NCBI RefSeq assembly: GCF_040939455.1
Contig: NC_134115.1
Span: 29,972,727-30,036,726 of the forward strand
Source: Microcebus murinus
Taxonomy: Eukaryota; Chordata; Mammalia; Primates; Cheirogaleidae
Length of the DNA: 64,000 bases
Direction: 5' to 3'
In this document: one piece after another, positions 45,450 through 59,821 of the stretch
Layout: every line of letters starts with the position of its first letter
Position numbering within the stretch: the stretch's first letter is position 1
The notes under the pieces: model-generated
Databases searched by the model: none
What the model saw: only the letters and a program-made list of their open reading frames with translations
What the model was told of the DNA's origin: nothing
Translations under genes and position numbers: made by a program

Positions 45450-45710
45450 AAAGCAATATGGACTAGAGTTTATGAGCACAAGCTCTGGAGTCAAAGATAC
45501 TGAGGTTTAATTCCTAGTCCCACCTCTTACTAATTTAGCAGTGTTGGGCAAATTCCTAGTCCCACCTCTTACTAATTTAGCAGTGAAACCAGTGTAAGCC
45601 TCGGTTTCTCACTTATCTATAAAATAAGATGCTTTGAGAGCTAAATGTGATGGTACATGTGACAAATTAAGCAAGGTTCCAGGCCTAGGACAAGAGCTTA
45701 ATAAATGTCA
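45450..45710 (+). mobile_element. MIR SINE with an internal 35-bp tandem duplication
   Basis: Sense MIR: atgagcacaagctctggagt, then taattcctagtcccacctct, then cggtttctcacttatctat. A 35-bp unit occurs at 45509-45543 and 45551-45585. Confidence 0.8.
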
Positions 45711-46477
45711 GCAATTTTTTTTTTTTTTGATGAACAAAAGAACGTAAATGTTCTTTCTTTGTGCCCCGCCTTTTCCCCATGTGCTTTCTCTAAAAAGTGT
45801 ATGTGTGTGATCTCTATGTCTTCCCTCCACTCTCCCATCATCTGCCATTTTGTCATCTCTCTCACTGCCCACACCCACTTTTTCTCTCTCTGTCCTCTCT
45901 TCCTTCCTCCCTCCCCTGAATTGGGGTTGAGCAGAGGGAGGTCAGAGGAGGACAAAAGGCAGAGAGACATTGGTGGCCGGGTGAAGATGAAGTCCACTGT
46001 CTGTCAGGGCTGTTTCGACTTTCCCATCTCTAAGGATGCCATTTTCCCAGGACTCCTCATATTGGGAGAAACCTCAGCAATCATCTGGTGACACCCAGAT
46101 CCCTTATTTTATGGGGAAGGAAACTAAACCATAGAGAGGACCTTTAATACCCTCCTCCCAGTATTGGCCTAGCCTGAGAAAGATCCCAGGTCTCCTTAAT
46201 TCCCATTTGAAAGAAAAGGGGAAACCCAATTCCTTGTTTCCACTTCAACCAGGATCTCCTGTCTTCCCAAAGCACCTCACCTACTTTCCTGCTCAGCTGT
46301 TCAAACTGTACCAAGGTTTTGCCGATGATGGGTGCTATTCTTTGCAAACTAAGATATTTACCTTCCTGGTCATCAGTAGAAGTAACATTAAATAGTAACG
46401 GTTGTCATGTATTGAGCAATGCATTAAACAGCAACATCACTTATTTAACGGATTTTTTTATAATTGTGGTTTTTTGG

Positions 46478-46822
<345 letters not shown>

Positions 46823-47816
46823 CCTCTAGTTGTGTTTTAGACATTCGAATAAATGTCTGACTTCTGGCCCAGTGAGAAAAAGCAAACAATATGCAGATGA
46901 GTTTTCTAAATGTTTTTTTCTCCCCCAAATTAGCTCTGCTACCTTGTACAAGTTGTCTTTGCTAAGCACAGCTTCTCATCTGTTTAGTGGGACTATGAAA
47001 ATCCGCAGGGTTATTGTGAAGTTTAAAACACCATTTGACTGATACTAAGTATTCAATCAGCAATCATTATTATCATTACTCCATTTTGCAATTTGAGTAG
47101 GGATTGACAGAGAGTTTGGGTGAAAGGCAAAAGATATTATGGAAAATTAGAAAAATATAATAACGGTAATGTAATTTAAATGTATTTTCCTCTTTTAATT
47201 TCCTGAATAACTTTTCCCTTGGTTAACCTGAGGTATCTCTTATGCCTCAGGGAAATTTAAGATTTTTATAGCAAGAATGTAAATAGAGAAAAAAAAAAGA
47301 ATAGTTCTAGCTTTTGACTTCCAAATTTGAGTCCTTAGAAAGATTGTCTTTAAAAGTCAGAGGTTTCAGGTAAAGAAAAGAATTCTTTAAATTCCTATAG
47401 CTTTCATTAACACATCAAGGGTCAGAACAGTGAACCTGAACTCTAAAGCCATTGGTAGAGAGAACTGACATTTATCATAAGAGGAGTCCCTGAAACACAG
47501 AAAAGATGCAAAGTTTTTCTTTTCCAAACCAAAGGAATGCCAGGGGAAGAAAGGATGGCAGTTGGAGGAGAAAAATGAGTTTTATGTGTCCTGGCCTCTC
47601 CATTCGGGACTGAGATCACAGGTAGCAGATAAATTGAGAGAAAGGAATCCCAAGAAGAAAAGGAGCCTGTGTCCTACTCTTAATTTGAAACTCAGCAAAG
47701 TGACCCATCCTTCAACCCGTGCATGCACCCCCATCCCACCCTGCCACCCCCCAACCCCCCACCCCACAAGTGGTCCCTGCCAACCTATTACACTGAAGAA
47801 GAATAAAAGAACAGCA

Positions 47817-48463
47817 TGGGCCTTTTGGCTTGGAGGAAGCCAAGGTGTACCTTTCCTCGGTCATCTGACATCTGGATTTGTCCAATATCAGCCATCTCTG
47901 CCATGCTGCCCAAGTTCAACCCCGATGAAATCAAAGTCATATACCTGAGATACACTGGTGGAGAAGTCAGTGCCATGTCTACCCTGGCCTCCAAGATCAG
48001 CCCCCTGAGTCTGTATCCATAAAATGTTAATAACAACATTGTCAAAGCCACAGGTGGACTGGAAAGTTCGAAGGATTACAATGCACCAGGCATTCAGAAC
48101 AGATAGGCTGAGACTGAGGTGGTACCTTCTGCCTCTGCCCTGATTATCAAAGCCCTCAAGGAACCAGAGACAGAAAGCAGCAGAAAAACACCAAGCACAG
48201 AGGAAATACCACTTTTGTTGAGATTGTCAACATTGTTTAACAGATGCTGCACCAATGTTTAGCTGGAGAACTCTCCAGAGCCATTAAAGCGACCCCAGAA
48301 ACTGCCCAGTTTGAGGGCTGCGATGTTGGTGGATGCCATCTTCATGACATCATACACAGTATGATACATACATAACATCAATAGTAGTTCAGTATAATGC
48401 TCAGCTAGCTATGAACTACAAAGAAAAATATTTCAATAAAAGATATCTGACAACTAAAACAAA
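47817..48463 (+). pseudogene. RPL12: RPL12 processed pseudogene
   Basis: An intronless copy of the ribosomal protein L12 mRNA. It has a 5' UTR-like stretch, an ATG at 47903 and a reading frame opening [20 protein letters not shown], close to the start of L12. The frame ends at an in-frame TAA at 48020 where L12 has Lys. Homology continues in pieces (ALIIKALKEP region, the HDII motif near the end) through an AATAAA at about 48437 and an A-rich tail. This is a LINE-mediated retrocopy, dead by the early stop and later changes. A lemur Alu is inserted in its tail. It cannot make L12. Confidence 0.9.
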
Positions 48464-48470
48464 AAACCAG

Positions 48471-48801
48471 GCCGGGCATGGTGGCTCATGCCTGTAATCC
48501 TAGCACTCTGGGAGGCCTAGGCGGGCGGATTGCTCAAGGTCAGGAGTTCGAAACCAGCCTGAGCAAGAGCAAGACCCCGTCTCTACTATAAAAGAAATGA
48601 ATTGGCCAACTAATATATATAGAAAAAATTAGCCAGGCATGGTGGCACATGCCTGTAGTCCCAGCTTCTCGGGAGGCTGAGGCAGGAGGATTGCTTAAGC
48701 CCAGATGTTTGAGGTTGCTGTGAGCTAGGCTGACGCCACAGCATTCACTCTAGCCTGGGCAACAAAGTGAGACTCTGTCTCAAAAAAAAATAAAAAATAA
48801 A
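48471..48801 (+). mobile_element. Lemur-type Alu in the tail of the RPL12 retrocopy
   Basis: A complete sense dimer. It is flanked by A-rich copies of about aaaacaaaaaac (c/t)ag, the left one being the poly-A tail of the RPL12 pseudogene, so it used the retrocopy tail as target. Confidence 0.92.
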
Positions 48802-49134
48802 AAACAAAAAACTAGACATGGGATCTCTATGAGTGCCCCTTGCCTGCTTGACCAAGAGTCCAGATAGAGGCTGGGAGTAAGTCACAACGGAAGATCATTG
48901 AGTTCTGAGTGAGCCAGAAAAAGCCACAGTTTCCCCACACACATCAATAGTATATGTCAACCAGGTACCCAGAGCCATTGCTAAAAAATGTCAGTACCAA
49001 CCCTGATCACAGCATAAGGACCCAGGCATGCAAATCTGAAGCTCACTCTCTCCTACTGCCACGAGGTTGCACACCTGCCACCCAATACATCAAGGAACCA
49101 CTTGGAAAGGGCCCAAGACAATAAGAAATTAGGG

Positions 49135-49471
49135 GCTGGGCGCGGTGGCTCACGCCTGTAATCCTAGCACTCTGGGAGGCCAAGGCGGGCGGATTGCTCA
49201 AGGTCAGGAGTTCGAAACCAGCCTGAGCAAGAGCAAGACCCCATCTCTACTACAAATAGAAAGAAATTAATTGGCCAACTAATATATATATACAGAAAAA
49301 ATTAGCCGGGCATGGTGGCGCATGCCTGTAGTCCCAGCTACTCGGGAGGCTGAGGCAGGAGGATCACTTGAGCCCAGAAGTTTGAGGTTGCTGTGAGCTA
49401 GGCTGATGCCATGGCACTCACTCTAGCCTGGGCAACAAAGCGAGACTCCGTCTCAAAAAAAAAAAAAAAAA
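49135..49471 (+). mobile_element. Lemur-type Alu inserted into an older Alu
   Basis: A complete sense dimer starting ggctgggcgcggtggc, ending in poly-A and joined directly to the right arm of an older Alu. Confidence 0.92.
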
Positions 49472-49636
49472 TTAGCCAGGCATAGTGGCATGTGCCTATA
49501 ATCCCAGCTGCTTGAGAGGCTGAGGCAGGAGGATTGCTTGAGCTGAGGAGTTCAAGGTCACAGTGAGCCTTAATTGTGCCACTGCACTCCAGCCTGGGTG
49601 ACAAAACAAGACCCTGTCTCAAAAACAAAACAAAAC
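49472..49636 (+). mobile_element. Right arm of an older Alu
   Basis: Starts ttagccaggcatagtggc and ends ctcaaaaacaaaaca. Only the right monomer is present; its left half is not found upstream of the nested Alu, so it was probably lost or never inserted. Confidence 0.85.
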
Positions 49637-51696
49637 TCTTGTGGTTGCGAGTAACATAAAATCATAAAGTAAACTCCCAACTAGCATGAAGAAAGAGAGG
49701 ATTTAATGGAAGAATATTGGGCCTGCTCACTGACTGGCAAGAACCAGGCAGCCCTGGGGGCCTAAGTGCTAGGGACCAGAGGCTTGATGTCACCATAGTT
49801 CTTCCCCGCTCAATCTTCTTCCAGACTTCCCCCATGATTGGCGAGGGGGCATCAATCATATAATTCTCCATGAAAAAGGAAATACAAAGTCTTTTCAGCA
49901 GAAAAAAAAATCTAAGGGAAGGACTTTAACCTGGACTGGATCGTGTATTCATTCTGCACCAATCATTGTGATTAAAGAGATGGGATGCAATGGCCCTGTC
50001 TGGGTTGACTTTCCATGCCTTTAATGGGGAAAAATGAGAGAGTAGAAATTGTTAATAGAAGAAGCGCAATATCTCCAGTACACCATTGATTTAAACAGTC
50101 CTTTGTTTAACATTTAGGGTCTATCTAGTTATTTTGCTGTTTACAATTATGATATATAAAATTATTTGTATGTAGACTTATTCTTCTTTTGGACTTCTTT
50201 TTCTTACAAGAGAGGGAATTCTTCTTTATTGTTTACCTCCATACCAGGCACTTAGCCATGTTAGGTCATTTCCATTAGCCATATTTTCCAAATGGGTAAG
50301 GAGAGGCTAAGGAGTTAGATGACTCACTGAAGGTGCCTCAGCTATTAGGTGGCATTAACTTGAAAACCAGCATCTTGATTAAGATCAATGGATCCATACA
50401 ACTTGCAAAGGACAATATTTTTTAAAAGTATGTAAGAATAGCTACATAGAGAAGAACATATTTTATTTTTGTGAGGACTATAGCTGAAGGAGAAGAGAAA
50501 CATTCAAATGGTCTTCCATTTCTCCCACTAGAGCAGCTCCTGTCTTCCCAGACTCCCAGCCTGGGGTCTTCCTGACCCTTGGCTCTCCTACAAGGAAGTT
50601 CTTGACAATACTGTTTTCAGAAGCCAATACCATATTCTCCTGTCTCGACTTGCAAGATAATAACTGGGCCCCAGTAAGTATAATTGGCGCTAACAGTGAT
50701 TTATTATACACCCAGCTCTCCAGATGGCCCTTCATATGGAGATTATTTGTCCTGAAAACAGAAAAATAGGGGATTTTTCCCCCTTCATCAGGTTATAACA
50801 GGTTTAAAAATCCACTCCGTCAAAACTAGAACCAGCAACTTTGACAGAGTTCCCTTAAGACAGAAAGAACAAAACAAAAAGCACGTTCCATCTGGTAAAT
50901 AATTGCTGGGGTTGCATTCCTGTGCATTCAGGCACAAGCTAACTTCTGTACAGCATGAAGCTGTGAAAATATCTAGGCCTAATGGGGCAACATGAGATAA
51001 GATCTACTTAGATCTATCATATACTCAGAGTCCAGCCTTCTGGGGTACTGGTGCATCCCAGACTCTCAAATCACTCACAATCTGATGAGCCAGACAGATG
51101 TGTAAGATTATTCCAAGATGTCTGAGAAATCTCCCTTGTAAGTACAAAAGGTTGGGCAAACATGTTGCAGCCCTTATTTTACAAGAATGAAGGGGAATGT
51201 TTACCAAGAAGGTCATTTTCAGAGGAGCATAGTTGAAGCACAGTCAAATGCGGTTCTAAATTACATGCCTTCTTCCTAAAGAACAGGTTAGGAAATGCTT
51301 CTAAAAAAGCTTATCTCAACCTTGCGATGGAATGCTTGGGAAGGGGAAAAGCACTCAGCAGTAAAAAGTGAGCTACCAAAAGGATTTACTGTGGTTAATA
51401 TGTAGCAGGTTAATTTCAGCAAGCAACTCTAAGTTAGGATTTTCATTCAGGAAGAACTATGTTAGAGTTTTCCATCAATGGTACATACTTGCTCACAAGC
51501 TCCATGAGAGCCATGTATAAGATATGTGGGGAAGATCCAAGAATTGGGGGAGCTAGGCTCAAATTAGGGCTGACAAACTAGGATTCCTTTAGGGATTGTG
51601 CAGATCAATTGTGTAAAATGGCAAGGCATTGGGGGATAGGCCAGACTGCAATGGACTGGACAGGCTCGACCCACCTAAAGGCATTTGCATTTGGCA
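49637..51696. other. Probable KANK1 intron 1
   Basis: Degraded MIR/L2-like scraps near 50230-50400; otherwise unique sequence without an ORF of note. Confidence 0.5.
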
Positions 51697-52048
51697 CAGA
51701 TGCTCCTTGGCTTACAGTGAGGTTACTATGTCCCAACAGACCCCTCTAAGTCGGAAAGGCATTTAATACATGTAACCTGCCGAACATCATACTTTGGCTT
51801 AATCTACCTTGAATGTGTTCAGAACACTTACATTAGCCTACAGGTGGGCAAAATTGTCTAACACAAAGCCTATTTCATAACAAAGTGTTGAATACCTCAT
51901 GTAATTTATTGAATACTGTACTGAGAGTGAAAAGCAGAACGGTTGTATGGGTGCTCAAAGTACAGTTTGTACTGAATACATATCACTTTTGCACCATCAT
52001 AAAGTCAAAAAACCATAAATCAAACCATTGTAATTTGGGCACCAGCTG
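51697..52048 (+). mobile_element. Tigger/MER2-type element
   Basis: Begins agatgctccttggcttacag and ends ttgggcaccagctgta. Inner blocks (gaacacttacattagcctac, cctcatgtaatttattgaat) are typical of TcMar-Tigger non-autonomous elements. It is the same family as 59085-59821, in the opposite orientation. Confidence 0.8.
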
Positions 52049-52210
52049 TATTAAAAGAACAAAAGAGCGCCAGCCTGGCCAGATAAAACACCTTGCATGA
52101 ATTTGGCCTATGGATCAAGATGAGATGTGTCACTCCTGGTCTAGCAGATCCTTAAGCCTTTTTTGATTTCTGAGTTCTGTGATGTTGCATATGCAAATAA
52201 TGCACTTTTA

Positions 52211-52521
<311 letters not shown>

Positions 52522-52625
52522 AGTGACGAAGAGCCAAACACTTGTGTTAATCTCTGTAGGAGAAGGAGTTGAATAGAAGTATAACATGTCGTCTCCATCC
52601 ACTACAAACTAAAAACTATTTTTAA

Positions 52626-52951
<326 letters not shown>

Positions 52952-53639
52952 AAAAACTATTTTTAAATAAGATATGTTCATACAAAGGCAACTAACAATG
53001 GCAGGCAAAAAGCTTAGAGCCACTCAGAGGAAACAGTGCTAACTTTTATATAGAGAGGTCCAGAAAGGGTCAAAGAGTAGGCAAGTCTTGAGTGGGGGTT
53101 AAGAGGATGAACATTCAGATAAATGAAAAGCAGAGTTGTAAGGTGGTAACAGCATAAACAAAAAGCCCAAGGAAGAGGGGGAAGGTCATGCTTGGATCCT
53201 TGTCAACCTCCTGACTTCTTACCCGGATCCGAAATTGGCTTTCAGTCACCCATTCTGTTCTGATCCTCCTCCTCAGCCTCTGGACCTCTCTCTTACCAGG
53301 AGCTAAAAGTTTTTTCCGGGGCCTCAGTTCCCCTAGCCTGGCCCTACCACCTGCAGAGTAAGAGCCCTTAGAGCTCCCTTTGTATTTGCTTGGTCCATAC
53401 CCCAGCCCCACTGGCTGTTTGCAGACTTCTCAGCACAGTAATTGGGCTACCTCTAGGACAATTGCCCTGGATGCTACAGCCCCAAGGCAAATGAACTCAG
53501 TTTTCAAGTGAAGAGGCTAATTAATCCTAAACACTTGGTGATCAGAAGTGAGGAGGCAGAAACCCTTTCGGAATTTGAATTTGTCTTTCAAACTCCTCCG
53601 TGTATGCCTTTGGAGGCATACTAATTGCCATCAATAGCT

Positions 53640-53830
53640 GGCAGCAACTAACGGCCACAACGTGCCAGATTTTGTGCTGAGCCCAGCGCATGCGTGCCCT
53701 CACTCGCCTCCTCAAACAACTTCCAAGGTGGGGTCCATTATTAACCCCTGAGGCTCAAAGGGGTTAAATAACATGCCCAAAGTTATACAGCTAAAGAGAG
53801 TCACTGATTCAAACCCAAGTCCTCTGTCTC
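53640..53830 (-). mobile_element. MIR SINE
   Basis: Reverse MIR: acggccacaacgtgccagat, then cctgaggctcaaaggggtta, then gcccaaagttatacagct. Confidence 0.75.
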
Positions 53831-54029
53831 CAGAAACTGGCTACCGCCATTACAGCCATTAGCATTACACGATACCACTTCGTGTTATTGCACCATAGAT
53901 GTGGATGGGGAAACACACACTTGACTGCCCAGGATCATCTGCTGGCCTGTCATCGGAGGTGAGCATCACCCATCTCCTTAACAAAGCACCCACTTGAAGT
54001 GTGAATTTGTATCCCTGGATCTTCAAATA

Positions 54030-54575
54030 CAGTAGCCTTCCCTTATTCACAGTTTCACTTTCTGTTCCCACTGTCTGCGGCCGAGCAAGGTCCAAAAATA
54101 TTAAATGGAAAATTCCAGAAATAAACAACTCATAAGTTTTAAATTACCCACTATTCTGAGTAACATGATGAGCTCTCTGCCATCCAGCCCCGTCTAACCA
54201 GGGATGTGAATCACCTCTTTGTGCAGAGTATCCGGACTATAGATGCTACCTGCCCATTAGTTGTTCAGTAGCCCTCTCAAATATGAGATCAACTACTGTG
54301 GTATTATGGTGCTTATGTTCAAGGAACCCTTATTTTACTTAATAATGGCCCCAGAGTGCAAGAGTTGTAATGCTGGAATATTGTTAGAAATGTTATATTG
54401 TGTTATTAGTAAATGTTGCTAATCTCTTACTGTGCCTAATATATAAATTAAACTGTATCATAGGCATGTGTGTATAGGAAAAATCATAATGTATATAGGG
54501 TTGGGCACCTCTGTGGTTTCAGGCATCTACTGGGGGTCTTAGAATGTGTCCCCCAGGGATAAGGGGGGACTATTG
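54030..54575 (+). mobile_element. Tigger-type element, full ends
   Basis: CAGTAGCCTTCCC at the left and GGGGGGACTATTG at the right, flanked by TA. It contains ttaaatggaaaattccagaa and ggtttcaggcatctactggg, and the stub of the Tigger transposase start (aataatggcccc). It is deleted internally like its sibling at 25820. Confidence 0.88.
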
Positions 54576-54584
54576 TAGTGCAGG

Positions 54585-54785
54585 ATTCTCACCACATTTG
54601 AATCACCTGGGGCACTAAAACCAACTACAAGAAGAATAAAATCCACTGATGCCTCAGCCCACCCCCCAGAGACTCAGATTTAATTGGATTTGGTTTGAAT
54701 AAGACATTGGTATGCTTGAATGCTCAAAGAGCTCCCCAGGTGATCCTAACGTGTGGGGAGGTTTGAGAACACACACAGGCAGTGA
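54585..54785 (+). mobile_element. Charlie-derived MITE
   Basis: Blocks tgcaggattctcaccacatt, cagagactcagatttaattg, ccccaggtgatcctaacgtg and ggtttgagaacac form a degraded MITE right after the Tigger copy. Confidence 0.65.
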
Positions 54786-57364
54786 ATAGTGTAAGAGTGA
54801 GGGGTTGGGGTCTGACTTCTATTACCATTGGCCAGTCATGGCGCCTCTGTGGGCCTTAGTTTTCTCATCTGTAAGTGGGAATTACAGAATTGTGTACTAT
54901 ATAGGGATGATGTGATGGTTACGTTAGATGGAAATAATAGTATGCAATCACGGTTAGCTACCTGGCCCCACCCCTAAAAGCCTCATTGATCTACAGTGAA
55001 ATTTAAGTTTACCATTTCTTAGGCAAACACACATTGGTTACATGAGAAAATGTATTCTTCCTGTTTTTCGGTCAGACCTCCTGACACCACAGGGTGGAGA
55101 AGAAGGCTGGGCAAGTGCATCTGACAAGCTACTAGTTCTTTCAGAGATATAAAGGCAAATGCCTTCCAGAGCCAGACAGCTAACAGACAGGTGTGAAGTA
55201 ACTTGGATAAAGCTATTAATAGCAGAGCTATTAAAAAAAAAAAAAAGATGCCCCAGAAAAGGCATTCAGTTTCACTAAAACAACAATAACAACTACCACC
55301 AACATGGTGCTGGCCAAACAGATCCTTCTGCACCCACGTGTGTGTGTGGGGGTGGGTGTCAGTTTGCACCACCAGTAGTCAAGACTTCAGCTTTACAGAC
55401 TCAGGTCGGTGGGTCCTTTCAGCTTCTACTCTGGTGAGCTGGGAGCAGCTGCTTCACCAGAAGCCAGAGGGTTTCAAGGACATGGCTGAGGCTGAGAGGG
55501 CCTCGGATGACATCCAGATTTGTTAGAAGCAGAGAAGCAGCCAGTTGTTCAAAGTTCCCACCTTATTCGGACTAGCTGTGTGGCCTTAACTAACTTCTCT
55601 GAACCAGTTTTCTCACCTATAAAAATGTGGATAAGATTATCTACTCCTGGGGTTGTTGTGAGGATTAAAAGAACAATGGATATAGCACAGCACCTCTGCT
55701 CTTGGAATCACTCCGGATATGTCTGCTTTTGTTGTCATTTTGCCATTCTACAACAAAGCAAAAAGAGCCTCAAGCACTGTTTCTCCCTGTGCCCTGGAAA
55801 ATCAGTTAAACGATACAGTTCGCTCTAACCCATTACCTCATCCCTCCTTTGAACCCACAGTCACAAGCATTGAGAATCAAGTTTGAGAGACAGAGGAGAG
55901 GTGAGATAAAGGATATAAAATGACAAAAAAATAAATAAAGTGGAGAATTTGTTCCTGGTCTGTTCTCAGGAAGCACTGGTCTGGTGGCTTGCTGAGTGGG
56001 GCACAGAGAGGTGACAGGACACCTGCCACTTCTGTGGCCTGTGTCAGAGCCCCAGTAAACCCTGAGCAGCACCCAGGCTCAGTCAATACAGCAGACAGTG
56101 AGGATGTGCTTGAACTAGGAGAGAAAGACATTCTGGATTTTTCTGGGGGTGGCTACTCTCAATGTTTCCAAGAAGGAGAATCCGGCATGGGCTTCATCCC
56201 ACTTATATGACATATTGCTTTGCTCTGACCTCTCCCATGGAAAGAGCAGGAAAAACAAAAGTTAGGCCTAATCAGACAGACGTGTATCAGTGGTTAAGCC
56301 TATGGCAAGCCCAGCCAGATGTGAGTTCAGACAGGTCCTGGGAGCCTAAATTAGTCCTAGGTCAACTAGAGTTCTCAGGCTTTAAGAAGCAGCAGCCATT
56401 CACCTGATTTTCAACTGGGAAACCAGCCTTTCCTCTCACTCTCAGTCACTGTTGTTTGGATGAGACTGACTTTATCCCTGCCTTTGGGGAGTGGGTGTGA
56501 CGTTCAGGTCTGGCCAATCAGAGCATCACATTCCTCTGACCCAGTGGTAGGTTCAGAGATGGGCATGTGGCCCCATAAGAGTCAGAGAAATACAAGGAAA
56601 CTCTGTTTTTAAGGGCTTTGTTAAGGTATAATTTACATAGCATAAAATTCACCCCTTTGAAGGATATAGTTCAATGATTTTTAGTAAATTTATAGAGTAG
56701 CCATCACAACAATCTAGTTTTAGAACATTTCTATAATCTCAAAAATATCTCTTGTGCCTATTTGTGGGCTAAGGAAACTTTAGCTGGGTTCCTTTTGGCT
56801 GGGCCTGTTTGCAGAAATTATGATGGGAGCCTGAAGCTACAAAAAGCCATGCACAGAACCTAAGAATAAAGCAAAAACTGCAGAAGGCAGAGTCAAGAGA
56901 TGGAGAGAAACTGAATCCAGGTGTCACTGGTTGAGGCTCTGATCAATCTGAACCTCAAACCGGAGCTTCCCCTGGGCTTTTCAGTTATATGAGCTGAGAA
57001 GTTTCCCTTTGTCTTCAGCCAGTTTGACTCATGTTTTCCATCTCTTGCAGTGGGATGAATCTCAACTGACTCCAAAAATTATTGATCAGACTCTAAGGAT
57101 TAGAGTTGAAACTCTATTATTGAGTTGAAACTCTATTATTAGTTGATAAGAGAGCTCATTTCCACATCTGTTATAATCACAGAATTATTTTACATATGAC
57201 CATAGAGGAGGCCATTTTACAAATAAGGATCCAGCCCTGCAGAGGTAAATTACTTAAACAGGATACATAGAAGAACCTGGACAAGTTCTTGGTTTGGTGT
57301 TTAAATTTGATTATGTCTCCTAATCATCATCATAATCGGCATCATAATGGGCATCACCTCTTAT
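54786..57364. other. Probable KANK1 intron 1
   Basis: MIR-like scraps at 54790-54945 and 55570-55720, a small antisense L1 3' piece at 56600-56760, and a 19-bp tandem (agttgaaactctattatt) at 57104-57141. No exon recognised. Confidence 0.5.
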
Positions 57365-57564
57365 AAAATGTTTGCTATGGGCCAGACCCTATGCAAAGTA
57401 TGTATTTTGCAAATATTAATTCATTTAATCTTTACAACTGCCCTATGGAGCAAGCAGTATTATTATTCCCATTTTATAGATGAGAAAACTGAGATCTAAA
57501 GAAGTTAAGTAACTTCTCCAAGGCCATATAACCTGTGAGTAGCAGAGATAAGATTTGAACGTAG
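57365..57564 (-). mobile_element. MIR SINE
   Basis: Reverse MIR core: attcatttaatctttacaac, then ttccattttatagatgagaa, then agtaacttctccaaggccat. A young Alu is inserted just after it. Confidence 0.8.
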
Positions 57565-57901
57565 GCCGGGCGCTGTGGCTCACGCCTGTAATCCTAGCTC
57601 TTGGGAGGCCGAGGCGGGCGGATTGCTCAAGGTCAGGAGTTCAAAACCAGCCTGAGCAAGAGCGAGACCCCGTCTCTACTATAAATAGAAAGAAATTAAT
57701 TGGCCAACTGATATATATATAAAAAAATTAGCCGGGCATGGTGGCACATGCCTGTAGTCCCAGCTACTCGGGAGGCTGAGGCAGTAGGATCGCTCGAGCC
57801 CAGGAGTTTGAGGTTGCTGTGAGCTAGGCTGACGCCACGGCACTCACTCTAGCCTGGACAACAAAGCGAGACTCTGTCTCAAAAAAAAAAAAAAAAAAAA
57901 A
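57565..57901 (+). mobile_element. Young lemur Alu, sense, sibling of the copy at 7757
   Basis: A complete dimer with a long uninterrupted poly-A tail and a perfect 15-bp duplication AAGATTTGAACGTAG (57550-57564, 57902-57916). By eye it differs from 7757-8091 at only a handful of positions outside the TA run and the tail. Confidence 0.95.
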
Positions 57902-58345
57902 AAGATTTGAACGTAGGCTTACTGGCTGCAGAGGCCATGCTCTTAATCAGTGCACTGCATAAATAAAAATTTATCTAACGTCAGCTTTAGATCAGAGTTC
58001 CATTGGTCTTTCATCCAGAAATACTCCTTTTTCTGAACTTATATTTTAGACATTATAAAAATAGAAAGCAAGCAATCACTCCACATATTTTTCATATTTT
58101 AAGGTCCTTCAATTAAATAAACAACTTTTATCTAGCTGATTTCAAGAAGTTACAAACTTTTGTGCTTCATACAACTTTGTTCTGCCCTCTTCAATACATA
58201 GTACGAATGAGTTTTAATTGTGGCAAAAGTCTTATTGTTGTGCCTTCTTGTGATGAAAAACTAGATGACTGTTCTGCTTTATTTATATATAATGTGATAT
58301 GGTAATGATATTTAATATAATTTACTATGAAATCTTACATTTCAG

Positions 58346-58679
<334 letters not shown>

Positions 58680-59084
58680 TCATATCAGCCAGCTGACAAA
58701 AGAGTAAGACCTGGAAGTTCAATAAAGCCCACTTTATTGAAATAAAATGTATGTATACTAAAGTAACATAAATCTTAAGACATGTGAAGTGCTTCAAAAT
58801 CTCTGAAATGCTACATGAATGTAATGTACTATATTCTTCAAGTTATTTTCACACACATAGTCTGCGCTGATCCTTACCTAAGCCGTGTAGTTGAACGGGG
58901 ATTATCAGGTGAATAAACATTGCTGCGTTTAAGTGAGTGCCATGGAAGGCATTTATTTTTATGTAGAAGAAAGATATGGTGAAAGTGGTCTTTTAGAAAA
59001 TTCAGCTGGTGGACGTATACAAGGTGGCTGGCGGTTGTGGGCCTGCAGGCAGGGAGGAGAGCTTAGAAGGCTGCCCTTAAAAAT

Positions 59085-59821
<737 letters not shown>

